This document shows positions 35,729 to 43,783 of a stretch of DNA of 64,000 bases, in pieces (position 1 is the stretch's first letter; each line of letters begins with the position of its first letter). The notes beneath the pieces are model-generated. The model was not told the DNA's origin. It worked only from the letters and a program-made list of their open reading frames with translations, and made no database searches. A program made the position numbers and the translations under genes. The stretch is from Piscinibacter sp943370595 (GTDB lineage: Bacteria; Pseudomonadota; Gammaproteobacteria; Burkholderiales; Burkholderiaceae_C): positions 434,001-498,000 of the forward strand of contig CALRRO020000002.1 of the NCBI GenBank assembly GCA_943370595.1, written 5' to 3'.

Positions 35729-37282
35729 GTGCCTTCCTCCCCCCGCTCCGCCGCGCAGCGCTTTGCTGCCTGGCACCGCCTCCTCGTCGTCACCGTGCTC
35801 GGCTTCGCCTCCGGGCTGCCGCTGGCGCTGACCGGCCAGGCCATGCAGGCCTGGCTGAGCATGGAGGGGCTGGACGTGGCGACCATCGGCTTCCTCAGCC
35901 TGGTCGGCCTGCCCTACACCTTCAAGTTCCTGTGGGCGCCGCTGATGGACCGCTTCGAGCTGCCCTGGCTCGGCCGCCGCCGCGGCTGGCTGGTGCTGAC
36001 GCAGCTGGCGCTGGCCGGCGTGCTGATGGCGATGGCCGCGACCTCGCCGACCGACGCCACCCGCGCTTTCGCGCTGCTGGCCGTGGCGGTGGCCTTCGTC
36101 TCGGCCTCGCAGGACGTGGTCATCGACGCCTACCGCACCGACCTGCTGCCCGCTGCGGAGCGCGGCCTCGGCTCGTCGCTGAACGTGCTCGGCTACCGCT
36201 TGGCGATGATCGTCTCCGGCGGCCTGGCGCTGATCTGGACCGACCCGAACCAGGGCGGTGGCTGGAGCTGGCCCGAGGTCTACCGCTTCATGGCCGGCGT
36301 GATGGTGGTCGCGGCGGTGATCTCGGCACTGCTGCTGCCGCGGCTGGTCGGCGTCGTCGTGCCGAAGAGCGTGGCGCGCAACGACCTGATCGGCTTCGCG
36401 GCGGTGGTGGCCGCGGTGGTGGCCGGCGTGCTGCTGACCGACAAGCTGATCTCGCCGCTGTTCCGCGCCTGGCTGCCCGCGGCGCCGAAGTGGGCCGACC
36501 TGCTGACGCTGCTGGCCGGCATGGCGATCACGCTGCCGCTGGCCGCCTGGGCAGCGCGGCGGGCGCGCTTCGAGACGCTGCTGTCGGGCCTGTCGAGCTA
36601 CTTTTCGCAGAGCGGCGCGGCCGCCTTCCTCGCCTTCATCGTGCTCTACAAGCTCGGCGACGCCTTTGCCGGCTCGCTGATGACGCCCTTCCTGCTCAAG
36701 AGCATGGCCTATGCGCCGGCCGAGGTCGGTGTGGTCAACAAGGTGATCGGCCTGTGGCTGACCATCGGCGGCGCGCTGCTCGGCGGCGCGCTGATGCTCA
36801 AGCTGGGCCTGTGGCGCTCGCTGTTCCTGTTCGGCGTGCTGCAGATGGCCAGCAACCTCGGCTTCTGGTGGCTGGCGGTCAACGGCAAGGGCCTGATGCC
36901 GGGGCTGGTGATCCCGGCCTTCGACTGGGGCTTCGTCAAGCTCGCCGCGGCCACGCCGGTCGATGGCGGGCTGCTGATGGTGATCGCCTTCGAGAACCTC
37001 TCGGGCGGCATGGGCACGGCCGCCTTCGTCGCCTTCCTGATGAGCCTGTGCAACCAGCGCTTCACGGCCACGCAATTCGCGCTGCTGTCGGCCTTCGCGT
37101 CGATCGGGCGCGTCTGGGTCGGGCCGCTGGCCGGCGTGCTGGCCGAGTCGATCGGCTGGCCGGTTTTCTTCCTGGTGTCGACCGTGGCGGCACTGCCGGC
37201 GTTATGGATGCTCTGGTGGCTGCGCGTGCCGGTGCGCGCGCTCGAAGTCGACCCCAAGACCGCAGCGGCCACCGACGACTGA
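35729..37282 (+). CDS. ampG: AmpG-family muropeptide transporter
   Basis: 517 residues from the GTG at 35729 (AGGA upstream). About 12-14 membrane helices; the N-terminal LGFASGLPLALTGQAMQAWLS and FKFLWAPLMDRFELPWLGRRRGWL are diagnostic of AmpG. VAFVSASQDVVIDAYRTDLL near 121-140 is also conserved. It imports anhydro-muropeptides for cell-wall recycling and can influence beta-lactamase induction where AmpR/AmpC exist; none are seen here. Confidence 0.94.
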   Translation: MPSSPRSAAQRFAAWHRLLVVTVLGFASGLPLALTGQAMQAWLSMEGLDVATIGFLSLVGLPYTFKFLWAPLMDRFELPWLGRRRGWLVLTQLALAGVLMAMAATSPTDATRAFALLAVAVAFVSASQDVVIDAYRTDLLPAAERGLGSSLNVLGYRLAMIVSGGLALIWTDPNQGGGWSWPEVYRFMAGVMVVAAVISALLLPRLVGVVVPKSVARNDLIGFAAVVAAVVAGVLLTDKLISPLFRAWLPAAPKWADLLTLLAGMAITLPLAAWAARRARFETLLSGLSSYFSQSGAAAFLAFIVLYKLGDAFAGSLMTPFLLKSMAYAPAEVGVVNKVIGLWLTIGGALLGGALMLKLGLWRSLFLFGVLQMASNLGFWWLAVNGKGLMPGLVIPAFDWGFVKLAAATPVDGGLLMVIAFENLSGGMGTAAFVAFLMSLCNQRFTATQFALLSAFASIGRVWVGPLAGVLAESIGWPVFFLVSTVAALPALWMLWWLRVPVRALEVDPKTAAATDD

Positions 37283-37303
37283 GCCTGCCGTAAATTACCG
37301 CGC

Positions 37304-38215
37304 ATGAACGACGACCGCTTCCAGACTGACGCCCACGTTCCCCTGCCCGCGATGGTGCATGCCCGCGGCTGCCGCTGCGCGCTGCATTCGCGTCGCCTGT
37401 TCACCGGCGGGCTGCTCGCCGGCGCGGCGCTGCCGGCGCTGGCGCGTGAAGGCGTCGACGTCGGCCCGCGCTCGAGCTTCTCGAAGCTGGTGTCGGCCGA
37501 GCAGGTCGAGCAGGCGGCGGCCGGGCAGTACCAGCAGATGCGCCAGCAGGCGGCGCAGAAGAGCGCGCTGGCACCCGACGACCATCCGCAGCTGGTCCGG
37601 CTGCGCGCCATCGCCAAGCGCATCATCCCGTTCACCTACGAGTGGAACCCGCGCGCGCGCAACTGGACCTGGGAAGTCAACCTGATCGGCAGCAAGGAAC
37701 TCAACGCCTTCTGCATGCCCGGCGGCAAGATCGCGTTCTACGTCGGCATCCTGCAGACGCTGCAGCTCAACGACGACGAGGTGGCCATGATCATGGGCCA
37801 CGAGGCGGCGCACGCGCTGCGAGAGCATGCGCGCGAGCGCATGGGCAAGACGGCGGCCACGCGCATCGGCGCCAGCGCGCTGTCGGCGCTGCTCGGCCTG
37901 GGCAACACCGGCGACACGCTTTTGAACATGGGCAGCCAGCTGCTGACGCTGAAGTTCAGCCGCGAGGACGAGTCCGAGGCCGACCTGATCGGCATCGAGC
38001 TGGCCGCGCGCGCCGGCTACGACCCCGGCGCCGGTGTCACGCTGTGGCAGAAGATGGCCGAAGCCTCGAAGGGCGCGCCGCCACAGTTCATCAGCACGCA
38101 CCCCTCGGGCCCGACGCGCATCCGCGACATCCAGGACAACCTGCCCAAGGTGCAGCCTCTTTACGAACGCGCGCCGCGCCCGCCGCAGCGCTTCGCGCCG
38201 CCGAAGAAGGCCTGA
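37304..38215 (+). CDS. M48-family metallopeptidase, Tat-like signal
   Basis: 303 residues. A twin-Arg signal SRRLFTGGLLAGAALPALA lies near 29-47. The zinc site is MGHEAAHALREH (H166, E167, H170) with the third ligand in EDESEADLIGIELAARAGYD near 225. The family (HtpX/Oma1/BepA-like) degrades or checks outer-membrane and periplasmic proteins. The start follows AmpG by 21 bases. Confidence 0.92.
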   Translation: MNDDRFQTDAHVPLPAMVHARGCRCALHSRRLFTGGLLAGAALPALAREGVDVGPRSSFSKLVSAEQVEQAAAGQYQQMRQQAAQKSALAPDDHPQLVRLRAIAKRIIPFTYEWNPRARNWTWEVNLIGSKELNAFCMPGGKIAFYVGILQTLQLNDDEVAMIMGHEAAHALREHARERMGKTAATRIGASALSALLGLGNTGDTLLNMGSQLLTLKFSREDESEADLIGIELAARAGYDPGAGVTLWQKMAEASKGAPPQFISTHPSGPTRIRDIQDNLPKVQPLYERAPRPPQRFAPPKKA

Positions 38216-38227
38216 GAGGCCGCCGCC

Positions 38228-38875
38228 TCACCAGCGCCGCGGCAGGCTGCGCGCGAGACGCCAGCCGTCACCCTCCACGGCCACGTAGCCGCCGCGCTCC
38301 AGGTCCTTCAGCAGCCGGGTGACCATCTCGCGCGAGCAGCCGACGCGGGCGGCCATGTCGGCATGGGTGAGGCGCTTCGGGATCAGCGCCGTGCCGTTGG
38401 GCTGTGACAGCGCCAGCGATTCGAGCAGGCGCGCCAGCCGGGTGTAGGTGTCGAGCAGCGCCAGGTCGCGCGCGCTCTTGGTGGCCAGCCGCGCGCGCCC
38501 GATCACCCGGGCGATCAGCTCGAAGGCGAAGGGCGGGTGCGCGGCGATGTGCTCGAGCAGGGTGTGCCGCGTGATCACCGCGCAGACCGTGGCCTCCAGG
38601 GCGTCCACCGACGCCGAGCGGGGCCCGCCGTCCAGGCTCATCTCGCCGAGGTACTCGCCGGCGCCGTAGATGCCGTAGACGATCTCGCGCCCGCGGTCGT
38701 CGGACGAGTAGGCACGCAGCCGGCCCGAGAGGATGACGAACAGCGTGTCGCCCGGCGAGCCTTCCTCGATCAACCGCTGGCCCTTGCGGAAGCGCTTGAC
38801 CTCGCCGCGTAGCGCGAGCGGGCGCAGCGAGTCGGACAGTGCAGCGATCAGCGCGGCATCGGAAACGTCGGGCAT
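38228..38875 (-). CDS. Crp/Fnr-family transcription regulator
   Basis: 215 residues. The cyclic-nucleotide-binding-like barrel is about 20-135 (LIEEGSPGDTLFVILSGRLRAYSSDDRGREIVYGIYGAGEYLGEMSLDGGPRSA), and the winged HTH about 145-210 (THADMAARVGCSREMVTRLLKDLERGGYV). No Cys cluster for an iron-sulfur centre is present. The nucleotide-binding RS of Crp is partly kept (GPRSASV). Ligand unknown. Confidence 0.93.
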   Translation of the reverse strand: MPDVSDAALIAALSDSLRPLALRGEVKRFRKGQRLIEEGSPGDTLFVILSGRLRAYSSDDRGREIVYGIYGAGEYLGEMSLDGGPRSASVDALEATVCAVITRHTLLEHIAAHPPFAFELIARVIGRARLATKSARDLALLDTYTRLARLLESLALSQPNGTALIPKRLTHADMAARVGCSREMVTRLLKDLERGGYVAVEGDGWRLARSLPRRW

Positions 38876-38934
38876 GCGGCGTCAGCCGGCCCGCCGGGGG
38901 CCTTGGCCGACGCCGCGATGCTATAGCGCTGCGC

Positions 38935-39654
38935 TCACTCCGTCGCGAGGCCCTGCAGCAGCGCCCCCATCCGGTCCAGCCCGTGGCGCAGCCGGCCCAT
39001 CAGCGGCGGCAGGCGCGCCACCTGCGCCAGCAGGTCGCGGATGCTCGCGGCACCGGTCTTCTGGCGGATGCTGCTGATCTGCGTGCGCACCGTGCTCAGG
39101 GCCACACCGTGCTCCCGCGCCACGTCGGCCGGGCGTGCGCCGCCGCTGAGCGCGGCCAGCACGCGGGTCTCGCCGCCGGTCAGGCCGTGCAGGCGGGCAA
39201 AGCCCTGCACCGCGAGGTCGGCGCCGACCTGGCGCTTGCCGAGGATCACCAGCGCACCGCCCGCCGCCGACAGCGGCACCACGCTGGCGCTGACCTGCTG
39301 CGCCCCTTCGCCGAGCGTGAGCAGGCGGCGCAGGCCGCGGTGGCGGGCGTCGTGCAGCGCGGCCAGCAGCGCCTGCGCGTCGACGCCGCGCCGGGCGCGC
39401 AGTTCGCCGAAGGACAACAGCAGCGGGTGCTGCGCGTCGAGTTCTTCGAGCGCGACCTGGTTGGCATGCTGCACGCGGCCTTCGGGGCCGATCAGCACGA
39501 TGCCGTAGTCGATCTCGTCGAGCGCGGCCGACATCCAGCGCCAGCCGCCCATCGCGGCGTGCCGGCGCTCGGGGCCGAGGTAGGGCAGTCCTGGGCCGCC
39601 AGCGGCCGGGGGCATCGCGGCGCCTGTGTCGGCGCGGGGCATCAGATCCAGCAT
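38935..39654 (-). CDS. LuxR-type HTH regulator with PAS-like region
   Basis: 239 residues from the ATG at 39654, chosen because GGAGGAG stands 6 bases upstream; longer forms from 39699 or 39747 lack a ribosome site. A PAS-like segment about 40-145 (LDEIDYGIVLIGPEGRVQHANQVALEEL) is followed by a LuxR-type DNA-binding domain at about 165-225 (LTGGETRVLAALSGGARPADVAREHGVALSTVRTQISSIRQKTG). An 18-base perfect palindrome lies about 80 bases upstream of this start. Confidence 0.88.
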   Translation of the reverse strand: MLDLMPRADTGAAMPPAAGGPGLPYLGPERRHAAMGGWRWMSAALDEIDYGIVLIGPEGRVQHANQVALEELDAQHPLLLSFGELRARRGVDAQALLAALHDARHRGLRRLLTLGEGAQQVSASVVPLSAAGGALVILGKRQVGADLAVQGFARLHGLTGGETRVLAALSGGARPADVAREHGVALSTVRTQISSIRQKTGAASIRDLLAQVARLPPLMGRLRHGLDRMGALLQGLATE

Positions 39655-39732
39655 GAGGTGCTCCTCCACGAAGGCGCCGTGCCTGTCACTTGGCGCCATG
39701 GAAGTGAGCTTAGGTAACAGTGGCTCGCGCAG

Positions 39733-39750
39733 GCGGTGAATATTCACCGC
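39733..39750. promoter_or_regulatory. Perfect 18-base palindrome, possible operator
   Basis: GCGGTGAATATTCACCGC, centred between 39741 and 39742, with an AT core unusual for this GC-rich DNA. It lies upstream of the LuxR-type gene and 15 bases after the stop of the glyoxalase II-like gene. It may be a binding site for the LuxR-type protein itself. Confidence 0.45.
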
Positions 39751-39765
39751 GCCACATCACTCGAC

Positions 39766-40407
39766 TCAGGTGCCGCCGACGAACGGGTTGCTGCGCCGCT
39801 CGCGGCCGAAGCTGCTTTGCGGGCCGTGGCCCGGCGTGAACTGCACCTCGTCGCCGAGCGGCCACAGCCGCGTGGTGATGGAACGCACCAGCGTGTCGAA
39901 GTCGCCCTGCGGGAAGTCGGTGCGGCCGATGCTGCCGGCGAACAGCACGTCGCCGACGAAGGCGTGCTTCGTCGTCGGCTCGAAGAACACCACGTGGCCC
40001 GGGGTGTGGCCGGGGCAGTGCCGCACCTGCAGTTCGCAGCCGCCGATGCGCACCGTGTCGCCGTCGTGCAGCCAGCGTGTCGGCGTGAACGGCTCGGCGG
40101 CCGGGAAGCCGAACATGCGGCTTTGCTGCGGCAGCGCGTCGATCCAGAACTGGTCGCCCTCGTGCGGGCCGAGGATCGGCAGCCCGAGCGTGCGCGCCAG
40201 CGTGCCGGTGGCGCCGGCATGGTCGATGTGGGCATGGGTGAGCCAGATCTGCTCGAGGATCAGGCCCAGCTCCTTCACGGCGCCGAGCAGCACGTCGATG
40301 TCGCCGCCGGGGTCGATCAGCGCGGCCTGCTTCGTGGCGTCGTCCCAGACCAGCGAGCAGTTCTGCTGGAAGGCGGTGACGGGGAGGGTGCGGTGCTGGA
40401 AGCTCAT
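39766..40407 (-). CDS. Metallo-beta-lactamase fold hydrolase, glyoxalase II-like
   Basis: 213 residues. The metal motif is THAHIDH (H58, H60, D62, H63) with later ligands in RHCPGHTPGH, VGDVLFAGSIGRTDF and PGHGP. Short length and the GSIGRTDFP segment match the YcbL/glyoxalase II-related group that hydrolyses S-lactoylglutathione or related thioesters. ATG at 40407 begins MSFQHRTLPVTAFQQNC, the usual family start. Confidence 0.92.
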   Translation of the reverse strand: MSFQHRTLPVTAFQQNCSLVWDDATKQAALIDPGGDIDVLLGAVKELGLILEQIWLTHAHIDHAGATGTLARTLGLPILGPHEGDQFWIDALPQQSRMFGFPAAEPFTPTRWLHDGDTVRIGGCELQVRHCPGHTPGHVVFFEPTTKHAFVGDVLFAGSIGRTDFPQGDFDTLVRSITTRLWPLGDEVQFTPGHGPQSSFGRERRSNPFVGGT

Positions 40408-40687
40408 GCGACTTTGGTTTTTGGCAACTGAGTGTCGATTCGGCGTTTGGGCAGCAGGAAGGTTGCCGTCACCCGCCGCCACTGTATCGAAGGGCGATGG
40501 CAGGGCCGGGCAGAAGAGCGCCACCGGGCCAGGGAGATCGCGGGTACCCCGAGGTAGTGCAAGTGCTCTCGATGCCCGTTCAAGGCTGAACCCGGTCGCC
40601 TGCGCTTTGCCGACCCAGCGAGGTATCGACTGCGAGCGGACCATTTGGATCCGCCGCGTCGAAAGTTCATACTTCGAGACCTCAGCC
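40408..40687. other. 280-base divergent intergenic region
   Basis: Separates the glyoxalase II-like gene from the desaturase gene. It is more AT-containing than its flanks, with short homopolymers near 40415-40425. I see no convincing gene, RNA or perfect repeat; the promoters of both genes must lie here. Confidence 0.4.
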
Positions 40688-41605
40688 ATGACGACCGCAG
40701 TGCCGCTCCCTCTTCAGCGCGCAGAGAGCCTGCGAGCCTTCAAGATTCGCGCAGTCATCGTGCACCTGGCCTGCCTGGGGGTGTTTTTCGTGCCGCTCAC
40801 TTCGACGGTACTCTGGACAGCCGTGGCCTTGTACTTCGTCCGGGTGTTCAGCTGGGAAGCCGGTTCACACCGCTACTTCTCGCATCGAAGCTTCAAGACC
40901 TCGCGAGCGTTTCAGTTCATCCTCGCGCTGCTGGCAGCGCTCAGCGGGCAGCGTGGCGTCATCTGGTGGGCGACTCACCACCGTGCCCATCACAGGTATT
41001 CCGACGTCAGTCCTCTGGACCAGCACTCGCCTCTCTTCCACTCGCTGTGGCACGCACACTTCGGTTGGCTGCTGAGCCAGCGTGCTCTGGACACGGACCT
41101 CACGCAGGCGCGAGACCTGGCCAGATTCCCCGAGCTGGTCTGGCTGAACAAGTACCACTACTTCTTTCCGCTCGGCCTGCTCATCGCCACGTTCTGCGTC
41201 GGTCAGTACGCCGCGTTCTTCGGGGCCGAGGGACTGGGCGCGAGCGCCGTGGTGTGGACCTTCTTCGTCAGCATGGTTATGTCGCAGCAGGCAGCCTTCC
41301 TGCTCAACACGGGGCTTCACGGCGCAGAGCCTGGCCGGTTCCGGTACCGCCGCTTCGAGACCAAGGACACCACCACCAACGCATGGCTGCTGGCCATCCC
41401 GATTCTCGGCGGCGCCTTCCACAACAACCATCATCGATACATGAACTCGGCGCGCAGCGGCTTCTATTGGTACGAGCTGGACCTGACCTACGTGGTACTG
41501 AAGATTCTGTCCTGGCTGCGCATCGTCTGGGACCTGGTGCCGGTTCCTCCGGAAGTGCTGGAAGAGGGGCGCAAGCATCACGGGCACCATGCTCGCGGGC
41601 GATGA
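40688..41605 (+). CDS. Acyl-CoA-type fatty acid desaturase
   Basis: 305 residues with hydrophobic helix pairs near 20-55 and 160-205. The three His boxes are complete: HRYFSH (H61-H66), HHRAHH (H97-H102) and HNNHH (H245-H249); the extra ligand region is LLNTGLHG (N207, H211). This is the membrane di-iron delta-9 desaturase type, which makes unsaturated fatty acids in the inner membrane. Codon use is less GC-extreme than in flanking core genes, which may mean later acquisition. Confidence 0.94.
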   Translation: MTTAVPLPLQRAESLRAFKIRAVIVHLACLGVFFVPLTSTVLWTAVALYFVRVFSWEAGSHRYFSHRSFKTSRAFQFILALLAALSGQRGVIWWATHHRAHHRYSDVSPLDQHSPLFHSLWHAHFGWLLSQRALDTDLTQARDLARFPELVWLNKYHYFFPLGLLIATFCVGQYAAFFGAEGLGASAVVWTFFVSMVMSQQAAFLLNTGLHGAEPGRFRYRRFETKDTTTNAWLLAIPILGGAFHNNHHRYMNSARSGFYWYELDLTYVVLKILSWLRIVWDLVPVPPEVLEEGRKHHGHHARGR

Positions 41606-41659
41606 CGATGTCGAACCGGATGCCGGATCGGATCCGCCTCACCACGAAGCGGTCACTGT

Positions 41660-42070
41660 TCACGCCAGCCGGCCCGGGATCGGCTTGAGCGGGAAGACCT
41701 TCCAGAAGAAGAGGTCGGCCTGATGCTGATCGGCGCAGAAGTTGGCGACCTCCTTGATCTTTCCTGATTCGAACCGGAATACAAGGCACCAGGTCAGGTC
41801 GAGGCCGCCGGCGACATCGCTCCAGCCGCGGTGGTGGTCGATCACGTAGTCGCCGCTCTCCGCCACCACCAGGGGCCGTGCCTTGAAGCCGGCCTTGCCG
41901 AGCTGATCGAAGAAGGCCAGCACTTCCTCGACGCCGTGCTTGGTTCCGCACAGAGGGTGGTGGCCCGGAATGGTCCATCGGATGTCCGGGGCCATGACCT
42001 CGCGCACGCCTGCCACGTCCTTGGCTGCGTAGGCGGCAAAGAAGGCCTGGATCTTCTCGAGCTTGCTCAT
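41660..42070 (-). CDS. NTF2-like/SnoaL-type protein
   Basis: 136 residues forming one NTF2-like cone fold: IQAFFAAYAAKDVAGVREVMAPDIRWTIPGHHPLCGTKHGVEEVLAFF near 7-54, ending PLKPIPGRLA. Such proteins are either small isomerases/hydrolases or ligand binders; catalytic type cannot be told. It is divergent from the XRE-type gene with about 125 bases between the preferred starts, so it may be that regulator's target. Confidence 0.87.
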   Translation of the reverse strand: MSKLEKIQAFFAAYAAKDVAGVREVMAPDIRWTIPGHHPLCGTKHGVEEVLAFFDQLGKAGFKARPLVVAESGDYVIDHHRGWSDVAGGLDLTWCLVFRFESGKIKEVANFCADQHQADLFFWKVFPLKPIPGRLA

Positions 42071-42195
42071 GGCGGTGTCCGGTTGAACAGGGTTGCGGGA
42101 TGATGTGCGCCATCGCCGCGGGGCAGAAGGAGCCTGCGAATCCAGGTACTGGCACCACCTGCCCTCGCGCCGACCGCGCTTGGATCATCGAACGC

Positions 42196-43014
42196 ATGAA
42201 AGACAGCTCCCGGAAATCCGAACTCACCGCGTTCCTGAAGGCCCGCAGAGGCGCCATTTCTGCGGCCAGCGTCGGCCTCCCCCAAGGAACGCGACGCATG
42301 ACGGCTGGATTGCGGCGCGAAGAGCTCGCGAGCCTCGCCGGCGTCGGGCTCACCTGGTACACATGGCTGGAGCAGGGGCGGGACATCAGGCCTTCGGCAG
42401 AGATGCTTCGCCGCGTGTCCAAGGCTCTTCGCCTGAGCCCCGCTGACGACGCCTACCTCTACTCGCTCGCAGGCACACCGCGCCCGCTGCCGGTCGCGCC
42501 GCCGATCGCCCTCAGTGCGGGCGTGCTGCGCGTGGTGCAGCTGCATCCGGCGCCGGCGTTCGTGCTCAGCGCCCTGTTCGACCTGCTGGCGTTCAACGAG
42601 CGGGCGGACGACCTGTACGGACTGTCCTCGCCGCAGGGGCCGTTCGAACAGAATCAGCTGTGGCAGTTCTTCATGAACCCGCGCCGACGCTCGCTGTACC
42701 TCGACTTTGCGTTGGCGGCACAGAACTTCGTGGCCCTGTTCCGGCTGAACGCGGTGGCCCACGTCGACGACCCCTACTACCGCAGCCTGGTTTCCGCTCT
42801 GCAAGAGGAAAGCGAGGACTTCCGGAGCCTGTGGATGGCCCAGCGAGCGGCGCCCATGACCCCGATCTCGGTGGCCTTGCGGCACCCGAAGCTGGGGCCC
42901 TTGAAGCTGAGCTCGGTGCGCTTCCCGCTGGACACCGCGGCGGGAGCGATGGTGGTCTTCCTCGTGCCGGAAGACGACCAGACCACCAGGGCCCTCGGGT
43001 CTGCCGAATGCTAG
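42196..43014 (+). CDS. XRE-family regulator with MmyB-like domain
   Basis: 272 residues from the ATG at 42196; an upstream ATG at 42100 would add 32 residues of no family character. The HTH is near 27-75 (RREELASLAGVGLTWYTWLEQGRDIRPSAEMLRRVSKAL). A MmyB-like ligand-binding region with a PAS-type fold covers about 100-265 (FNERADDLYGLSSPQGP, then NFVALFRLNAVAHVDDPYYRSLVSALQEESEDFRSLW). MmyB-like proteins are suggested to bind fatty acids; the desaturase nearby fits this but is not proof. Confidence 0.88.
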   Translation: MKDSSRKSELTAFLKARRGAISAASVGLPQGTRRMTAGLRREELASLAGVGLTWYTWLEQGRDIRPSAEMLRRVSKALRLSPADDAYLYSLAGTPRPLPVAPPIALSAGVLRVVQLHPAPAFVLSALFDLLAFNERADDLYGLSSPQGPFEQNQLWQFFMNPRRRSLYLDFALAAQNFVALFRLNAVAHVDDPYYRSLVSALQEESEDFRSLWMAQRAAPMTPISVALRHPKLGPLKLSSVRFPLDTAAGAMVVFLVPEDDQTTRALGSAEC

Positions 43015-43148
43015 TCACGCACGCGCTGGCCCCCGGTGCTGGCGCTTGGCCCGCGAAGCGCTCCTGGTCTATCGTGGCGGCTGCGCAAGGCAGGCACCAC
43101 ACCGGTTCCGGCCGCTCAGCTCAAACGTCAGGCGTGACGGGAGTCGCC

Positions 43149-43535
43149 ATGTCCACCCACCTCCACCATGTTCGCCACGGCTTTGGTTGTGTGAGGCCGT
43201 ACCTGCACGGGCCGGCACAGCTCCCCGAGTTCATCGGCGCCGTGTTCGGGGCCACCGAACTGGAGCGTCACGCGTTTGGTCCGGAGAAGTTTCACGTCGA
43301 GCTGCAGATCGGCGATTCGGTACTCGCCGTGGAGGCGGGCGCTCCGCCGGAAGGCAAGGAGCACCCGAAGAACGCAACGTATGTCTACGTTCCCGACGTC
43401 GACGCGGTCTACACGCGGGCTCTGGAGCTCGGCGCCACCTCGATCATTCCACCGACGGACAAGCCGTACAGGGAGCGTCAGTGCGGATTCCTCGACAGTG
43501 CTGGGAACACGTGGTGGGTATCGACATTTGCCTAG
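43149..43535 (+). CDS. VOC/glyoxalase-fold protein
   Basis: 128 residues from the ATG at 43149, with GGGAG 6 bases upstream. One VOC unit pair: VRPYLHGPAQLPEFIGAVFGATELERH near 15-41, then ELQIGDSVLAVEAG, and ELGATSIIPPTDKPYRERQCGFLDSAGNTWWVSTF near the end. It resembles PhnB-like/YdfO-type members rather than true glyoxalase I. Substrate unknown. Confidence 0.88.
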   Translation: MSTHLHHVRHGFGCVRPYLHGPAQLPEFIGAVFGATELERHAFGPEKFHVELQIGDSVLAVEAGAPPEGKEHPKNATYVYVPDVDAVYTRALELGATSIIPPTDKPYRERQCGFLDSAGNTWWVSTFA

Positions 43536-43783
43536 CAGCCGCGCAAGGCTTCTTCGTCGGAACAGGCTTGCCCTGATGGGCGCCGATGGGCCCGAACCGG
43601 CCCGGCGGACTCGGGCGCGCCAGCCTATTGATCCTCCGGCGCTTTGCGGTCGGCACCGACTGGCGACGGATCAGGCTGTGGGTTCGAAGGAATACCCGAC
43701 GCCAGTGTGCACCGTCACCGCCGCGCGGCATCATTGAGTGTCGATACAACCCGTGCTGCGACTGCACGCAGGCCCGAGTACCC

